DNA of 64,000 nucleotides from Melitaea cinxia (GCF_905220565.1 NC_059404.1:2818472-2882471); one strand, 5' to 3'; positions 32,205 to 43,730 are shown, counted from the stretch's first letter. Notes: generated by a model from the sequence alone, not told the origin. Numbers and translations are program-made.

Positions 32205-33284
32205 CATTTGCGAGCAAAAACAATTATTAAGACAAAAGTTTGAGAATTTCAGGAATATATTATTATTGTTACGTTTAAACAAAGCTCCTTATTATAAGTA
32301 TATAGCTTCATCACATAAGGAATAAATTGTCAACAATAGTCTTTACAACCCTTATTTAAATCATGAAAATTCGTTACGTCTTTAACTTACCACGTGCTCG
32401 AGACATTTTTTATTTGTCTTTTATAACGAATACGCTTGTTTCATTTTAATATTGAGTGTGTAGAATTTATTTATTTATTTATTAATATTTTGCACTTGTC
32501 GGTGTGAATGAGAATAATTTTATCGACACTAAAGTAACAAAATTTAATATATATTTTTCTGTCGTATCACGCTAAACCAACTGAAAAAAAATATTTTTTT
32601 AGTTATATATATATTATACTTATATTTCAACATTAATATTTTCTTTTTTAAAGTGTGTATCTTGTAAAAAAGACTGTATCGTAATTTTGAGATATTAGTC
32701 GAAAGAAAGAAGTGATATCAATAAATAAAGTAGATGAATAAGAACACGTTCAAAAATTATAACTTACTATTTCCTCAATTATCGGTAATAAGTATTGTGT
32801 TCTTATACTATAAATTTCGAATTCAAAAAATAAATAACATTTAAATCCTGACCACCTTAGAATCATCTTAATGAAAACAATATTCCTATTATATTATAAT
32901 ATTTCCTATATCCGACTGTACTGTGATATATAAATGTATATTGTAATATTTTTATAGTATTTATAGTAACATATAAAAATAATTTTTAATGTATTTGCTA
33001 GCCAACAGGTTCTCGTGTTTAGGTAAAAAAAATATACCTTATATTCCTTTCTTTATTTTTTCAATATCCAGAAATTTCGGGTTGTCCGGATAAGCTCTTG
33101 TGACTTTTCGTGGCAAGCTTATGTATAAGTGTTAAGTATGTGTTTTTTATATTTTTGAACAAATAAAAAAAAGAATTGGACTCGTTACCGTTTTATTATA
33201 AATATTTTTAGTGTAGAGGAAAAAATATCAATACAATCATATCAATCATAATGAATAAGTAAAAATACATCATTATATAGTTTA
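32205..33284. other. Unassigned AT-rich DNA
   Basis: Nothing supported. Confidence 0.4.
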
Positions 33285-33555
33285 ATACAAGTCGCTTCCT
33301 GCTGTCTGTATGCTTATATCTTTAAAATTACGCAACGGATTTTCATGCGGTTTTCTTTAGTAAGTAGAGTGATTTGAGAGAAAGGTTTATATGTATAATA
33401 TATCCATAATATAGTAGATGAATACTGATAGTTTTAGAAATTTCTAATGTTATGTCGGAAATACATACATTTTTTGGGCTTAAATTGCAAATATTTATTT
33501 TATATTCAGTATCAACATTGCACCCGTGCGAAGCCGAGGCGCGTCGCTAGTATAT
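33285..33555 (-). repeat. Family G repeat, near full-length
   Basis: 'acaagtcgcttcctgctgtc', 'aaaattacgcaacggattttc', 'gcggttttctttag', '...cgtgcgaagccgaggcgcg', 'cgctagta': inverse of 56991-57262, with a different middle. Confidence 0.8.
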
Positions 33556-34019
33556 TTATAACAAGTAAATATATATATTTTTTAATAATAATTTTAACTA
33601 AATTTATCGCAAGACATCTTTAGATGAGAGCGAAGAAAATTGAAAAAAAAATCATAAATATATTTTGATAAGTTTTTCTCAGACAGTAAATCTGTATTAT
33701 TTTATTTACCCAAATATCTCCCTTAGTCAAAACTACTATTAAAAATTGTTCTCATTCAGATATATTTCAAGTAAACACTTAAAAATTATCAAATTAATCT
33801 ATAAACAATTACAGTAATTCCTTATCTTATTATTTCCCACTAAAATCACTGCTTTACGAAAACAAATTGTGTAGCAACCGATCATAACACTAATTACACT
33901 CACGACGACAAATGTATGTACATGTACGTACATGTTTGTGAGGTCGTAATTAAAAAGATTCGAGTGCTTCCTTTAATAAAGTTGAAAACAACACCATAAT
34001 CAACTGATTGCAAGTTTAA
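33556..34019. other. Unassigned AT-rich DNA
   Basis: Only a near-palindrome 'atgtatgtacatgtacgtacat' (33910-33931) stands out. Confidence 0.4.
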
Positions 34020-34170
34020 TAACTTGATGTGAGTTTGGGTGCGAGTGAGATGGGTGTAGGGTTTCGTGTTGTCTCTCTCGCACCGCTCTGAGGCTTAAAT
34101 CCGAACAAATCGTGGCCTGTAGGGCGGGATCGAGAGCTTAGAATTATATAGACGCGGGTGTATATTTCTT
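34020..34170. other. GC-rich island of unknown nature
   Basis: 'gggtgcgagtgagatgggtg', 'gtctctctcgcaccgctctg', 'cgtggcctgtagggcggg' form the GC-richest non-repeat block of this region. An 8-bp inverted pair GGTGCGAG/CTCGCACC (34039 and 34078 area) lies inside. 'aattatatagacgcgggtgt' (34143-34162) looks like a TATA element in plus orientation. It could be a promoter, an untranslated exon or an unrecognised repeat. Confidence 0.3.
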
Positions 34171-34427
34171 AGATTTAAACTTAACTTAATTTTTATTTTC
34201 CTATGATTGATTTTTTTTAGTAACTAAATATTTACTGTATAGTGTTGATGCACTTATATTTATAAAACTAAAATAAAACTGAAAAGAAAAAGAAAAGTAT
34301 GTTTTAATTGTTTTATATACTAATTTGAATACTGTTTTTTTATTTACGTTCAAAATTAGCTATTTGATGTACATAGATTAGAGGCTATCAATAGTTGAAA
34401 TACAATTTAAATAAAAGGAATCATGAT

Positions 34428-34740
34428 TCACCATGTAACATCCCACTGATGGGCATTGGCCTCTTTTTTCATGTAATAGAAGGATTGGAGGTTAATCCAC
34501 CACGCTTCTCCAATGCGAGTTTGTGGATATGTTCTACTATGAGTAACGGTCGCTGTCAGGTATTTATGATAATAACCGAAACGATAACTTAACGTGCTCT
34601 CCGAGGCACGGTGGGTAGACCCACAAGGACAGTCATCCTAACTGGAATATTTGTACAAACAGCATCCAGTAGGATTTTATACTGTATCGGTCGGTCGGTT
34701 CGTCCAATACACAAAAGTCAGTGCTGTGACCGCAGCGCTA
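34428..34740 (-). repeat. SINE family B, diverged
   Basis: 'acatcccactgatgggcattgg', 'aatccaccacgcttctccaatg', 'gtgctctccgaggcacgg' and 'gacccacaaggacagtc' are reverse complements of SINE B landmarks; the head end is degraded. Confidence 0.85.
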
Positions 34741-34915
34741 ACACGTCGTCAAATTATAGTAAATATATTCCGTTCAGTAACATACACATAGAAAAAAAAA
34801 AAATGATTTATACCAATATAATAATAATCATAATTCGTGAAAGTTTTGTTTCAATAACGTACATATAAAAAAATCCCTTAATAATAATTATTACTAGATT
34901 ATCTTCTTTTGTAAG

Positions 34916-35040
34916 ATCTCTGTCATCAACGTTCCTATGTCTATGGCGTGAGCTTAAAAGCGCGCGTTCTGCCCGCCCAGGCGCACTCTTCCACACGCGT
35001 TTACGTGGCCACATCTGATCCTGCACCTGAACTTGAAGAC
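34916..35040 (+). CDS. Possible coding exon with consensus donor
   Basis: A GC-rich stretch ends at a near-ideal donor GAAGAC|gtaagtac (gt at 35041-35042). Reading back from the donor in the fully open frame gives ...RVYVATSDPAPELED and, further upstream, YVYGVSLKARVLPAQAH; the nearest in-frame stop is TAA at 34912-34914. Two acceptors are possible: ttcttttgtaag|A at 34915 (125-nt exon) or gttctgcccgcccag|G at 34980 (60-nt exon, 34981-35040, phase 0). No ATG in this frame, so it would be internal. No partner exon was identified and the product is unknown. Composition and donor quality argue for an exon; an untranslated exon or old repeat remains possible. Confidence 0.35.
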
Positions 35041-35042
35041 GT

Positions 35043-36834
35043 AAGTACTTTAGCAATATTTTTTTTAAATAAATAAATTTAAAAAGTAGCAATAATAATT
35101 AAAAATCTTTAGCATTTATTAACACACGGTGGGCTGATTTATTCAATAAAGTAATTAAATATTTCGTAACAAAAATTACGATAAAACAGAAATTTTCAAT
35201 AATATTTTAAACAATTAAAAAGATGAAATATTGCATTCAGGTAGTCTTTTTTATTTTAAAATATTTATTTAACATTAGGTTCGAAATTACTAATTTCATT
35301 AAAAATGACGAATGCATTTTTTCCAAATACAAAGTAAATGTTATTGTTAAAGGCCTTTCCGTCTGAAAACATATATTTAAAATAAAGTTTCAAGTGTTGG
35401 TTTTAGTCAACAATAATTTATATTTTGAGACGTGCGCCGTTTCAAGAGTTACGAACGTAATCTGTTAGAAACTAAGTTTAGAAAAGTTTTAAATTTTTTA
35501 AATTTTTTCATAAGACGACAGTTAAAAAACGTTACTTCAAACTTATATTAATTATCTACATAAATGTATCAATAAAAAACTAATGAAATAAGTTATAAAG
35601 AAACAATGATAGCACTTTCACATAACGTAACTAAACATTTTTTATGAAATAAAAATTTAATTGGTTTTACTCTAAATTAATTCAAGAATCTGTTATAGGT
35701 TTCATTCATTTTGTAATTATTAATATTTTTAACACTAAAGTAATGCAACATTTAATATAACTATAACAAGAGCAACGATAACTTTACTTAGTGTTAACTT
35801 AATTTTTAAACTTATGTTTTTTTTGAACAAAATAAAACATACATTAAAATATAATTCAAAAAGTTTCCAATACGATCAAAGAAATTAAAAGAAAAACTTA
35901 TTAAAAGAATTTTCTAAACAGAGCGCCAAATGTTTCGACATTCCAAATAATGTTTTACGTTTCTTGTGGAAATATCGTTGAACGATTTTATTAACTACTG
36001 TTTTTATATGCAATAATATTTCATACTTATATCACTTTTTATCGCTTCAACATTGTATATTTTATGTAGTCCTTAAGACAATAGACACATGTTCAATGTT
36101 CAGACAAAATAATGATAGTAATTTGTGTTAAATTTGAAATGTAATATTATGTATTTACTTACTACTTCAATAGACTTTGACCTGTTTTAAAAGAAATAGT
36201 TAACGCCACAAATTTAAATACTGTAAAGGTTTCGAATTTTTTTTAGTGTAATACGTAATTTTCTGAATGTTTTATTTTTTGTGAATCTTCAATATAATGT
36301 TAGTAATGATAAAAAAGATATATGATATCGGTAAAGTTTTCCTCAAGTTACGGTGGTTTCAAATATCGTGATTTAAAAATATAATAACTTTTCTTAGTAA
36401 AATATTAAATAAATTTCAATTTAATTTTTCAAAGATTCAAAATAAAACGAAAATTTATACTTAAATTACGTATAGGAATTATGCATTCTTTACACTCCTT
36501 AACTAATTTTAATAATCGTAACATAAAACTTTAAGTCAATCGTTACAGTCAAGTGTGGATGTTTAAAAGTTTAAAAAAACATTAATTGAATTGCAATTCA
36601 AATCCTAAATATACTTTATAAAAATTCAAGAAAAGAAAAAAACCTTCAAAATTAGAAGTTTTAGTTAGTAGTTTTAACGTACTTTGATGTTAAACTATAG
36701 ATATAGTTTATTGTTTTCTAATCGGTCCGATACCATGGTTGCTGTAAAGTATTCGAAACGTTGGGCATTTAAAAAAAAAATTAATAAACCGCAATGAAAT
36801 CCGAAACAGTTGTTTCATTATATAAATATAATTG
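35043..36834. other. Unassigned, very AT-rich DNA
   Basis: Long stretch without recognisable exons or repeats; possibly intron. Confidence 0.45.
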
Positions 36835-37205
36835 TTATAATTTTCGCCCATTTGGCGCAACGGTTACAGTCATGGATTGTACCTGTTGCGCTGGCGGTTG
36901 CGAGTTCGATCCCCGCACATGACAGACATTTTTATTGGCCATAGAGATGTTTGCCGTGGTCTGAGTGTTTGTGCAGTCCTTGTGGGTCTCCCCACCGTGC
37001 CTCGGAGAGCACATTAAGCCGTCCGTCGGTCCCGGTTGTTATCATGTATACCTGATAGCAATCGTTCTTCATAGTAGGTAATATATCCACCAACCCGCAT
37101 TGGAATAGCGTGGCGGATTAAGCTCTGATCCTTCTCCTACATGGAGAAAGAGGCCTATGCCCAGTAGTGGGATATTACAGGCTGAAGCGTAATTTTTATA
37201 ATTTT
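36835..37205 (+). repeat. SINE family B, full length with 10-bp TSD
   Basis: Direct repeats 'ttataatttt' at 36835-36844 and 37196-37205 flank the body (36845-37195). Head boxes 'tttggcgcaacggtt' and 'gagttcgatcccc'; 3' block 'gcccagtagtgggatattac'. Reference copy for the family. Confidence 0.93.
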
Positions 37206-37321
37206 AGTATCATCATAATTTTGATGTGATTTGTAAGTGATAACGTTTTTTAGATATTTTTAACACGACTTGATGCTGAAAAAACCTGATACTTAGTTTC
37301 ACGATTTAGCCTTTAATATTC

Positions 37322-37415
37322 TACTGTTTTGCATAGGTCTCTTCCTCCATGTAGGAGAATGGTGGAGCTCAATCACTGCTCCACTGAGGAATGGCGGCTA
37401 ACCATTCGAACTTAG
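37322..37415 (-). repeat. SINE family B, 3' fragment
   Basis: 'cataggtctcttcctccatg', 'aggagaatggtggagctcaa', 'actgctccactgagg' are the reverse complement of the SINE B 3' part, diverged. Confidence 0.75.
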
Positions 37416-37632
37416 TTTAATTTTGAGCTAAGTAAAAGATATACCGCTCCGATTTTAAATATTCTATTCGGGTAAAAAGGTCATTTATCCAGATTTTTAA
37501 ATTAAAATTTTGCTTTGTACGATTTTATTATTGTGTTACCCACACATTAAAAAATTCTAAACATTTTTTTTCGAATTTTCAATTATCGAAATTTTTGATA
37601 TGATGATTTTATATTCGATCTAGCGAGTACAT

Positions 37633-37705
37633 CGTTCCATAGCTTAATTGGCTAGAGCACCGACACGGTCCGTCGGAGATGCAGGTTCGATCCCCGCTGG
37701 AACGG
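37633..37705 (+). tRNA. tRNA-like locus, anticodon GGT (Thr), probably pseudo/SINE-derived
   Basis: A full cloverleaf can be drawn: 7-bp acceptor stem CGTTCCA/TGGAACG, TA linker, D stem GCTT/GAGC with loop AATTGGCTA, 5-bp anticodon stem CCGAC/GTCGG with loop ACGGTCC, T arm GCAGG-TTCGATC-CCCGC, discriminator G. A box and B box (GGTTCGATCC) are intact and TTTTT follows at 37711. Against function: the loop position 33 is C instead of the near-universal U, and the T stem has one A-C mismatch. The anticodon would be GGT. It may be a tRNA pseudogene or a SINE head. Confidence 0.5.
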
Positions 37706-38010
37706 TCGATTTTTGATATATTTAAAAAAAAAATGTTGAATATTTTGCTACAAATCATTGGACCATATATAGAAGACGCTGACTCAGCGCGATTTGTATG
37801 GTATAATTTAAATATTAATAAGATCTAATATTTAATATTAATATCGTAGTAAATAATTGATATGCATGGAGTTTGCTTTATTGGTGTTTAGTAAAATTTA
37901 TACATATTTCAACTCAATTAACGAATTCATATTGCGAATAAAAATATCCCACAAATAAATTAGAATGAGAAGGGCAAATAATTATGTTCACTGGCAAATG
38001 AAAAAAAAAA
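37706..38010. other. Unassigned DNA after the tRNA-like locus
   Basis: Holds a possible long stem 'acaaatcattggaccat...gatttgtatggt' around 37750-37802, but no established feature. Confidence 0.35.
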
Positions 38011-38393
38011 CATACATCGACAAGTATTACAACGAAGGTAGAGGAAAAAATAGTCAAGTAAATACGCGTTATCAAAGATTACTCGATATGTGACACAAGA
38101 CAAGCATCCACTTTCGAATAAGAATCATCAAAATCGATCCACTCAGTAAGAAGTTATAGTGTAATGTAGCGTACGTCGACGAAAAAGTAGTTAAACAAAT
38201 ACGCATTATTAGATATAACTCGAAAAGTACTTGTCCTTTCTATATTAAATTTAAATGGGACTACATGAAACGCATCATCTTTCAATTTAAAATAAAATAA
38301 TCAAAATCGGTCTACTCAGTCAAAGTTCTGAGGTAAATACACAAAAATATACAGTTGAATTGAGAACCTCCTCCTTTTTTTTGGAAATCGGTT
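38011..38393 (+). repeat. Family D element, diverged
   Basis: 'acatcgacaagtattacaacg', 'cgttatcaaagattactcg', 'aaatcggtctactcagtc', 'gaattgagaacctcctcc' and terminal 'ggaaatcggtt' in family D order. Confidence 0.8.
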
Positions 38394-39082
38394 AAATAGA
38401 AAAATACATCACATACATTTATCTATTGGATACCGTCCTACGTTAGATACCTTGAACGATTATCTGTGAAACTGTGTTTTAAAGTGAGCGTTGAAGCTAA
38501 ATGAAGATAGCTTAGACTTCAAATAATTTTTACAATAAATTTCTTAGGCTGTACATTGTACGTAATCTTTAATAGGAAGCCATTTCGTTTTAAATAACAA
38601 TTATAATATGTAATATCCTGAGTAATAGTTTAAATATGCCATGATGCCACAAATCTCTAGAGAATTTGTTATAAAAATTAAATAACAAAATTACGACATC
38701 AACAACGTGCAATGACGTCACTACATACCCTTTAAACAGTAGAGCAGAAATAATTATAAATGTTTTTTTCCCTTCTCATCACACAATAATTATTAAAATC
38801 TAGATCATAATTGGGAAAATATCATGTTACAAACAAAAATATAATTAAATTTAGGTTTTTTTGTGCCGTTTATAATAATCATTATTATACAAAAATATAT
38901 TTCAATGAGTAGATTTTCCTCGTGGTTTCATCTCCAACGAAATGGTTCTTGTTACCTTACCATGAGTCGTAACTTTACATTATATAGCCAATGCTACATT
39001 CTGATAAATTGTTGACTCAACAAATAATGATATCATGTCTTGGAAACTTTCATGAATGATAGTGAGTGAAGTTTATATAAAA
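38394..39082. other. Unassigned AT-rich DNA
   Basis: Nothing supported. Confidence 0.4.
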
Positions 39083-39322
39083 AAAGCGTATGTGTCAGCT
39101 CCGACGCACAACTGGAGTTTACTCCTTCAGATCGACTACACAAAAGTAAAGTAGGCACAAAAAATGCTTAATAGTCTAAGAAAAAGATTGCCACCATATG
39201 AAATGGTAAATGAATCAATTAGAAAACGTCGTAAAGTCATATCCAATATCCGATAGATGGCGTTAAAAAAAACTTAACAAGGTCATTCGTTCATTAGATT
39301 TTACTCCTCACATTTTTTTTCA
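39083..39322 (-). repeat. Family J dispersed repeat, copy 2
   Basis: 'gtcagctccgacgcacaactg', 'cttcagatcgactacac', 'aagaaaaagattgccacca', 'atccgatagatggcgtta', 'cattcgttcattagatttta' are the inverse of 24280-24505. Confidence 0.82.
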
Positions 39323-39434
39323 TCCCAGAAGCCTTTATATGAAAACCGATTTTTAAGGAGTAAACTCCAAAAATCAGGATACACCCTAATCACCTAGCTG
39401 AATGCAGTACTTTCTTATTCTCATATCTACCACA

Positions 39435-39530
39435 ATATTATTGAAAAAAAAAAAACAATCGAGCCGTTTCGGCGAAGTGCGACTACCTACAACCATCGTG
39501 ATATGAAATTTTTATAAATACGATTTTCTA
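39435..39530. repeat. Family H-like fragment
   Basis: 'gagccgtttcggcgaagtgcg' and 'ctacaaccatcgtgatatgaa' resemble the 'cgtttcggaggagtttaactacaaacaccg' end of family H. Confidence 0.55.
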
Positions 39531-39538
39531 ATTCTATT

Positions 39539-39541
<3 letters not shown>

Positions 39542-39600
<59 letters not shown>
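39542..39600. repeat. (AT)n microsatellite
   Basis: About 29 AT dinucleotides without interruption. Confidence 0.97.
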
Positions 39601-39603
<3 letters not shown>

Positions 39604-40654
39604 GTCAAAATTATTGTAATTGTTTCATAAAGTTACACAACAAAATTTTCCTATCTACAGCTCAGTATATAATGTACATATATACCGATTCTCAATATAA
39701 TTCATGAACATTTTTTATGTCTAGCCGATTATTCCCTTCAAAAATATATATTAACTGCTAGCGAAACAAATAGTTCTGAATACAATCTAAATAAGTGGCC
39801 TTTTTCATAACTATCCTGTAAAATAACGAATAATAAGATTCGGTATAATGACCCTTATAGTTAAAGGTATAAGAACAAAATTATTATACGCTGCTATTGT
39901 CAGATGCGCAGAATTATTCAACAGTTATTCGCATTTACACTATCCCGTCTTTATATATTCTAATAAAATATGAATGCATAATACGCTCATGTTCAACAAA
40001 CTTTCTTTCATGTATAGATTTCTTTGAAAATACCAAACAAATTGAAAGAATGGAATCTTTCATTTTTTTTACATTATGAAACTTCATAACATTACATTTT
40101 TTGTATTGTCAGCTCTTTGTCTGTAAGATATCACTTATTTTAATAAGACCGCCTTTGCACTTTTGTAAGTTAGAACACTGATATTTTCTTAGTATAATTT
40201 TAAATGTGCCCTAAAAATCCCATGTAACTTTATTCATATATATACAAAATTATAAATATTATTTCTTATATACCAAAAAATAAACGTAAAAAAATAGTAT
40301 AACAATATCAAAAACGTATTAATGTTACAAAAGGCAAAATTAACTCTAAAAGAGCGATCGCTTCCAAACAACCTTTAGGCAAAGAATATAAATAAAAGAA
40401 CAATGCGAAAATAAGATGTAGGTACCAATGGTTATTATTAATACATACAAACAATCCACGCTATTATTATATTTGTAGAAGTAATTCGGTCTATTTGTTA
40501 CGTTTTCACGTCTAAATCACTGAACGGATTTTGATAAAAGTTGGTAGAAAGATTGAGTAGGACACATTACATTTTTATTACGAAAAAGGGCTTCAAATGT
40601 GGCTAATAATTTCTTATGAAATTCAGCCGTCGTGAGTGCTAGCTAGTAACATCA
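39601..40654. other. Unassigned AT-rich DNA
   Basis: No exon recognised. 40490-40600 ('tttcacgtctaaatcactg', 'gattttgataaaagttgg') looks like worn repeat material. Confidence 0.4.
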
Positions 40655-40980
40655 CCACAGCCTATCGTAGTCCACAGTTAGACATAGGCCTCAACAAGTT
40701 CGCGCCAAAAATGGCGTGAACTCATCTGTTTTGCCCTTAGTCACTACGCTATGCAGGCGGAGTTGGTGACCGCAAGGTTGGCTTTGTCGCACCGAAGACG
40801 CTTCTGCCCGTCTTCTGCCTGTGTATTTCAAAGGCAGCAGTTGGATGGTTATCCCGCCATCGGTCGGCTTTATAAGTTCCAAGGCAGTAGAGGAACTGTG
40901 TTATCTCTTAGTCGCCTCTTATGACATCCACGTTAAAAGAGGGGGTGGCTATATTCTTTAATGCCGTAACCACACAGTTT
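40655..40980 (-). repeat. Family C retroposon, near full-length
   Basis: Inverse of the 14631 copy over its whole length, from 'cagcctatcgtagtccacag' to 'gccgtaaccacacag'. The frames inside it are fortuitous. Confidence 0.92.
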
Positions 40981-41164
40981 CTATTCTAGCTAGAACAAGA
41001 ATTCTAGCTATTAACAACGAAGCTTAAAATGTATATAAGATGCATTAATGCATACATGGATACATGTAATAAAATGGTAGGAAAGTCAAAACTGTACCTT
41101 GAATATTTTTTTTAAAGAATACTTGAGGTGTGATCTACAATCGATACCGAAGCCAAAAATATAG

Positions 41165-41380
41165 TTTTTAGAATTTTTGTCTGTTTGTCAGTTTATCTGT
41201 TGGTCTGTATGTATGTCCGGGATAAACTCAAAAAGTACCGCATGGATTTACTTCAAATTTGACACGAATATTATTAAGAAGTCGGGTCAACATATAGGCT
41301 ACATATTATCATACTATCACCTACCAGGAACGAGCATCGAACCTTTATTTTCTCAACGCATTCTGTACAACGTGTAATCC
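41165..41380 (+). repeat. Family E-like element, diverged
   Basis: Starts 'tttttagaatttttgtctg', then 'tttgtcagtttatctgttgg', 'ataaactcaaaaagtaccgc', the usual opening of family E copies; the normal 'cgcgagcacagctag' end is not seen. Confidence 0.55.
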
Positions 41381-42034
41381 AACGACGCATATTTGGATGT
41401 TGTTGTTATTATGTTAATAACCATGCTATATAAGCTAGCTTCACACATAAATATAATTAAATGAATAATGATAAACATAATTAAATGAATATAAGTAGAC
41501 AAGACAATTTTAAAGCAGCGCCATCTATGAGATTTTTCTGTAGATATGAAATGTAAATAAGAAACGGGTAAATTAATGTTATTTTAAAAGATACAATCGT
41601 AGGTATTTTTGGTGCTGTATAGCGTTCACGCATACGACGTCGCGTGCAGCAGCTAGTGTATATATATTTCTTGTAATTAGTAATAGTTTCTGTCAAATTA
41701 CTTTGTTCTTCATGTTATATTTCCGTGAAAAGTTTAATTCTACTACCATTAAAACTTTGAAACGAGTAATCAGAAGATCAATTATACATATCTTTAAAAC
41801 ATTTTATGTTGGAACATATTTATGTGGTGATTATAGGCTATAATCTGAATGTAGGCGTTAATGACTACAACACCGTTTAAACTAATTTACGTATTTTGAA
41901 ACATATTGAGCTAAATGATCTTTTGTGTTACGATACATATATTTCTTGTAAGTTATATTTTTACGTCAAAAAATTATTCAACGTGAGTAGAACAGTATGG
42001 CTTTTTAAAGTATTATTACAAGTTTTTAATTTAT
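41381..42034. other. Unassigned AT-rich DNA
   Basis: Nothing supported; open frames here are composed of AT-rich codons only. Confidence 0.4.
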
Positions 42035-42150
42035 TTTATTTATTTTATGCTATATTGTACACCACAAATATATTACAAACAAAGCATAATGATATAGCTA
42101 CAGACAGTGAAGTACAATGGGCAGCCATTTCTTCTAGACAACTCAGATTT
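42035..42150 (-). repeat. LINE 3' end, family K
   Basis: 'attgtacaccacaaatatatt', 'caaagcataatgatatagc', 'gacagtgaagtacaatggg', 'agccatttcttctagac' are the inverse of the family K tail. Confidence 0.82.
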
Positions 42151-42214
42151 TTATCTTGAAGTGAAGGTATTTATATTTCGAACTAGATGATTCAGTGAAC
42201 TCCGTATCACCTAT

Positions 42215-42420
42215 ATCTTATATATAAAATTCTCGTGTCTCAATGTTAGTTAACATAATCCTCCGAAACGACTTGATCGATTTTTATGAAATTTCGTGTT
42301 CATATCGGGTAAATCGGAGAATCGGCCAACATCTATTTTTCATATCCCTAAGCTATAGAAGGGGGGATTAAGGGGCTAATAACATATATGGCAAAACAAC
42401 GTTTGCGGGGTCAGCTAATA
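42215..42420 (+). repeat. Family H fragment
   Basis: 'atatataaaattctcgtgtc', 'cctccgaaacgacttgatcg', 'atgaaatttcgtgttcat', '...caacgtttgcggggtcagct' follow family H order with the middle shortened. Confidence 0.75.
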
Positions 42421-42421
42421 A

Positions 42422-42424
42422 ATA

Positions 42425-42471
<47 letters not shown>
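42422..42471. repeat. (AT)n microsatellite with one GT interruption
   Basis: AT repeats with a single 'tgta' interruption near the start. It lies directly after the family H fragment. Confidence 0.95.
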
Positions 42472-42475
<4 letters not shown>

Positions 42476-42794
42476 GAAAAATGTGGTCAAAACTTATTAA
42501 AAAATATATCTACATTTAATGTAACACAACTGTGTTACATTATACACGTAATCAATTTACTTAATATAATTTTTAATAATTGTTTTGAATTTTTTTTCTT
42601 CTCACAGCTAGGAAAATTTCGTATTGGAAAATTAAATTGTTGTTTTTAGTATTTTCCGTTACTTATTTAATTTTCTCACCTTTTAAACCTGCCTTGAGTT
42701 TCCACAAATATTTCAAGTTCAAAATTAGCCAAGTCGGTCTAGCCATTCTCTTATTTTAGCGAGACAAATGAACAGAAATTGATTTTATTATTAT

Positions 42795-42852
42795 TATTAT
42801 ATACTTTATTGCACTCAAAAAATAGATATAAAACATAAAATAATAGTAAGGT
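42795..42852 (-). repeat. LINE 3' untranslated tail, family L
   Basis: On the minus strand, 'gagtgcaataaagtatata' followed by (AAT)n. It directly follows the stop codon region of the open frame 43173-42853. Confidence 0.7.
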
Positions 42853-43173
42853 TTATTTTATATACATATATAGATTATAGGGTAATGAAAGGAGGGAAGA
42901 AAGAGATGAACATTCTTTAAAAATGTCCAGAACTTTATTATCGATCAAATTATTACGATTAATATAATTAAAATAAAATGAAAATTGTCTGTTAGCTCTC
43001 TCATGCGATTGCAATTTATTCCTTAAAACTATTAAAATTGTAAATTGACACTTGCTATTCCTATTGCAGTAAAAATTTGTAGCATAATTGGATAAAATAG
43101 CAGTAGTGAGTAAAGTACGATAGAACGGGTCTTTAAAACTATTAAGGACCCTTTTTATGTTTTTTGTAGCTTT
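42853..43173 (-). pseudogene. Startless 106-codon ORF, retroelement C-terminus (family L)
   Basis: Open on the minus strand from just after an in-frame TAA (43176-43174) to TAA at 42855-42853. It reads KNIKRVLNSFKDPFYRTLLT, then AILSNYATNFYCNRNSKCQF, NRQFSFYFNYINRNNLIDNK, FKECSSLSSLLSLPYNLYMY and ends IK. No ATG is present in the frame. Its placement directly in front of an AATAAA-containing LINE-like tail makes it the C-terminal end of a 5'-truncated retroelement protein. I do not recognise the domain. Confidence 0.55.
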
Positions 43174-43359
43174 TTATTGACATCGACAATCCATTAAAAC
43201 ATGACATAGGTAAATATTATGAAAAAGTACATGTCGTTTTATTATTTATCATATGTATAACATTTTATAAAGTACAATTTAACGTAGACGATCAATATTG
43301 AATAAAAAACGAGTGTGCCACAGACAGTGGACCAGATGACTGAAGTAAAACTTACGAAA

Positions 43360-43730
43360 CGTAACTCTCTCTTTCTATCTATTTTCACAACAGAACATAT
43401 TTCGGTGAGTGTGCGAAGGAACTGCACGATCTAATTCCTCCAACAACCTTCCGCCATCAGGACACAAGGCGCGGTCGATCGTTCCATCCTTATGTCATCG
43501 ATATGACACCTACAAAACGCTTTGGCACTTACTTTCCTGATGCGCACAGCTAAGGAATGGAACTCGTTGCCCGCGTCTGTGTTTCCCGAACGATACAATC
43601 TGGGTGCCTTCAAGGCCAGAGTGAATAGGCTGTTATTAGGCAGGCATGCTCCACCTTCGACCGCATCGTCACTTAACATCAGGTGAGATTGTGGTCAAAT
43701 GCCTGCCTATTTGTCATTAAAAAAAAAACT
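43360..43730 (+). pseudogene. LINE ORF2 C-terminal fragment with frameshift
   Basis: The frame ELHDLIPPTTFRHQDTRRG, SFHPYVIDMTPTKRF leads, after one frameshift near 43525, into RTAKEWNSLPASVFPERYNL, GAFKARVNRLLLGRHAPP, ending STASSLNIR and TGA at 43684-43686. The 'R-T-A-x-x-WN-x-LP-x-x-VFP-x-x-[YF]-x-[LIV]-x-x-FK-x-x-[VI]-[NH]-x-[HRY]-[LF]' pattern is characteristic of LINE (Jockey/CR1-type) protein C-termini (recalled). A short 3' tail ends in A's (43719-43728). Confidence 0.82.

Noticed and set aside
40691..40882. Minus ORF with a plausible-looking sequence
   Set aside because: Entirely inside a family C retroposon; similar frames recur in other copies.
42428..42649. ORF starting in an AT tract (MYIYIYIY...)
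   Set aside because: Microsatellite translation.
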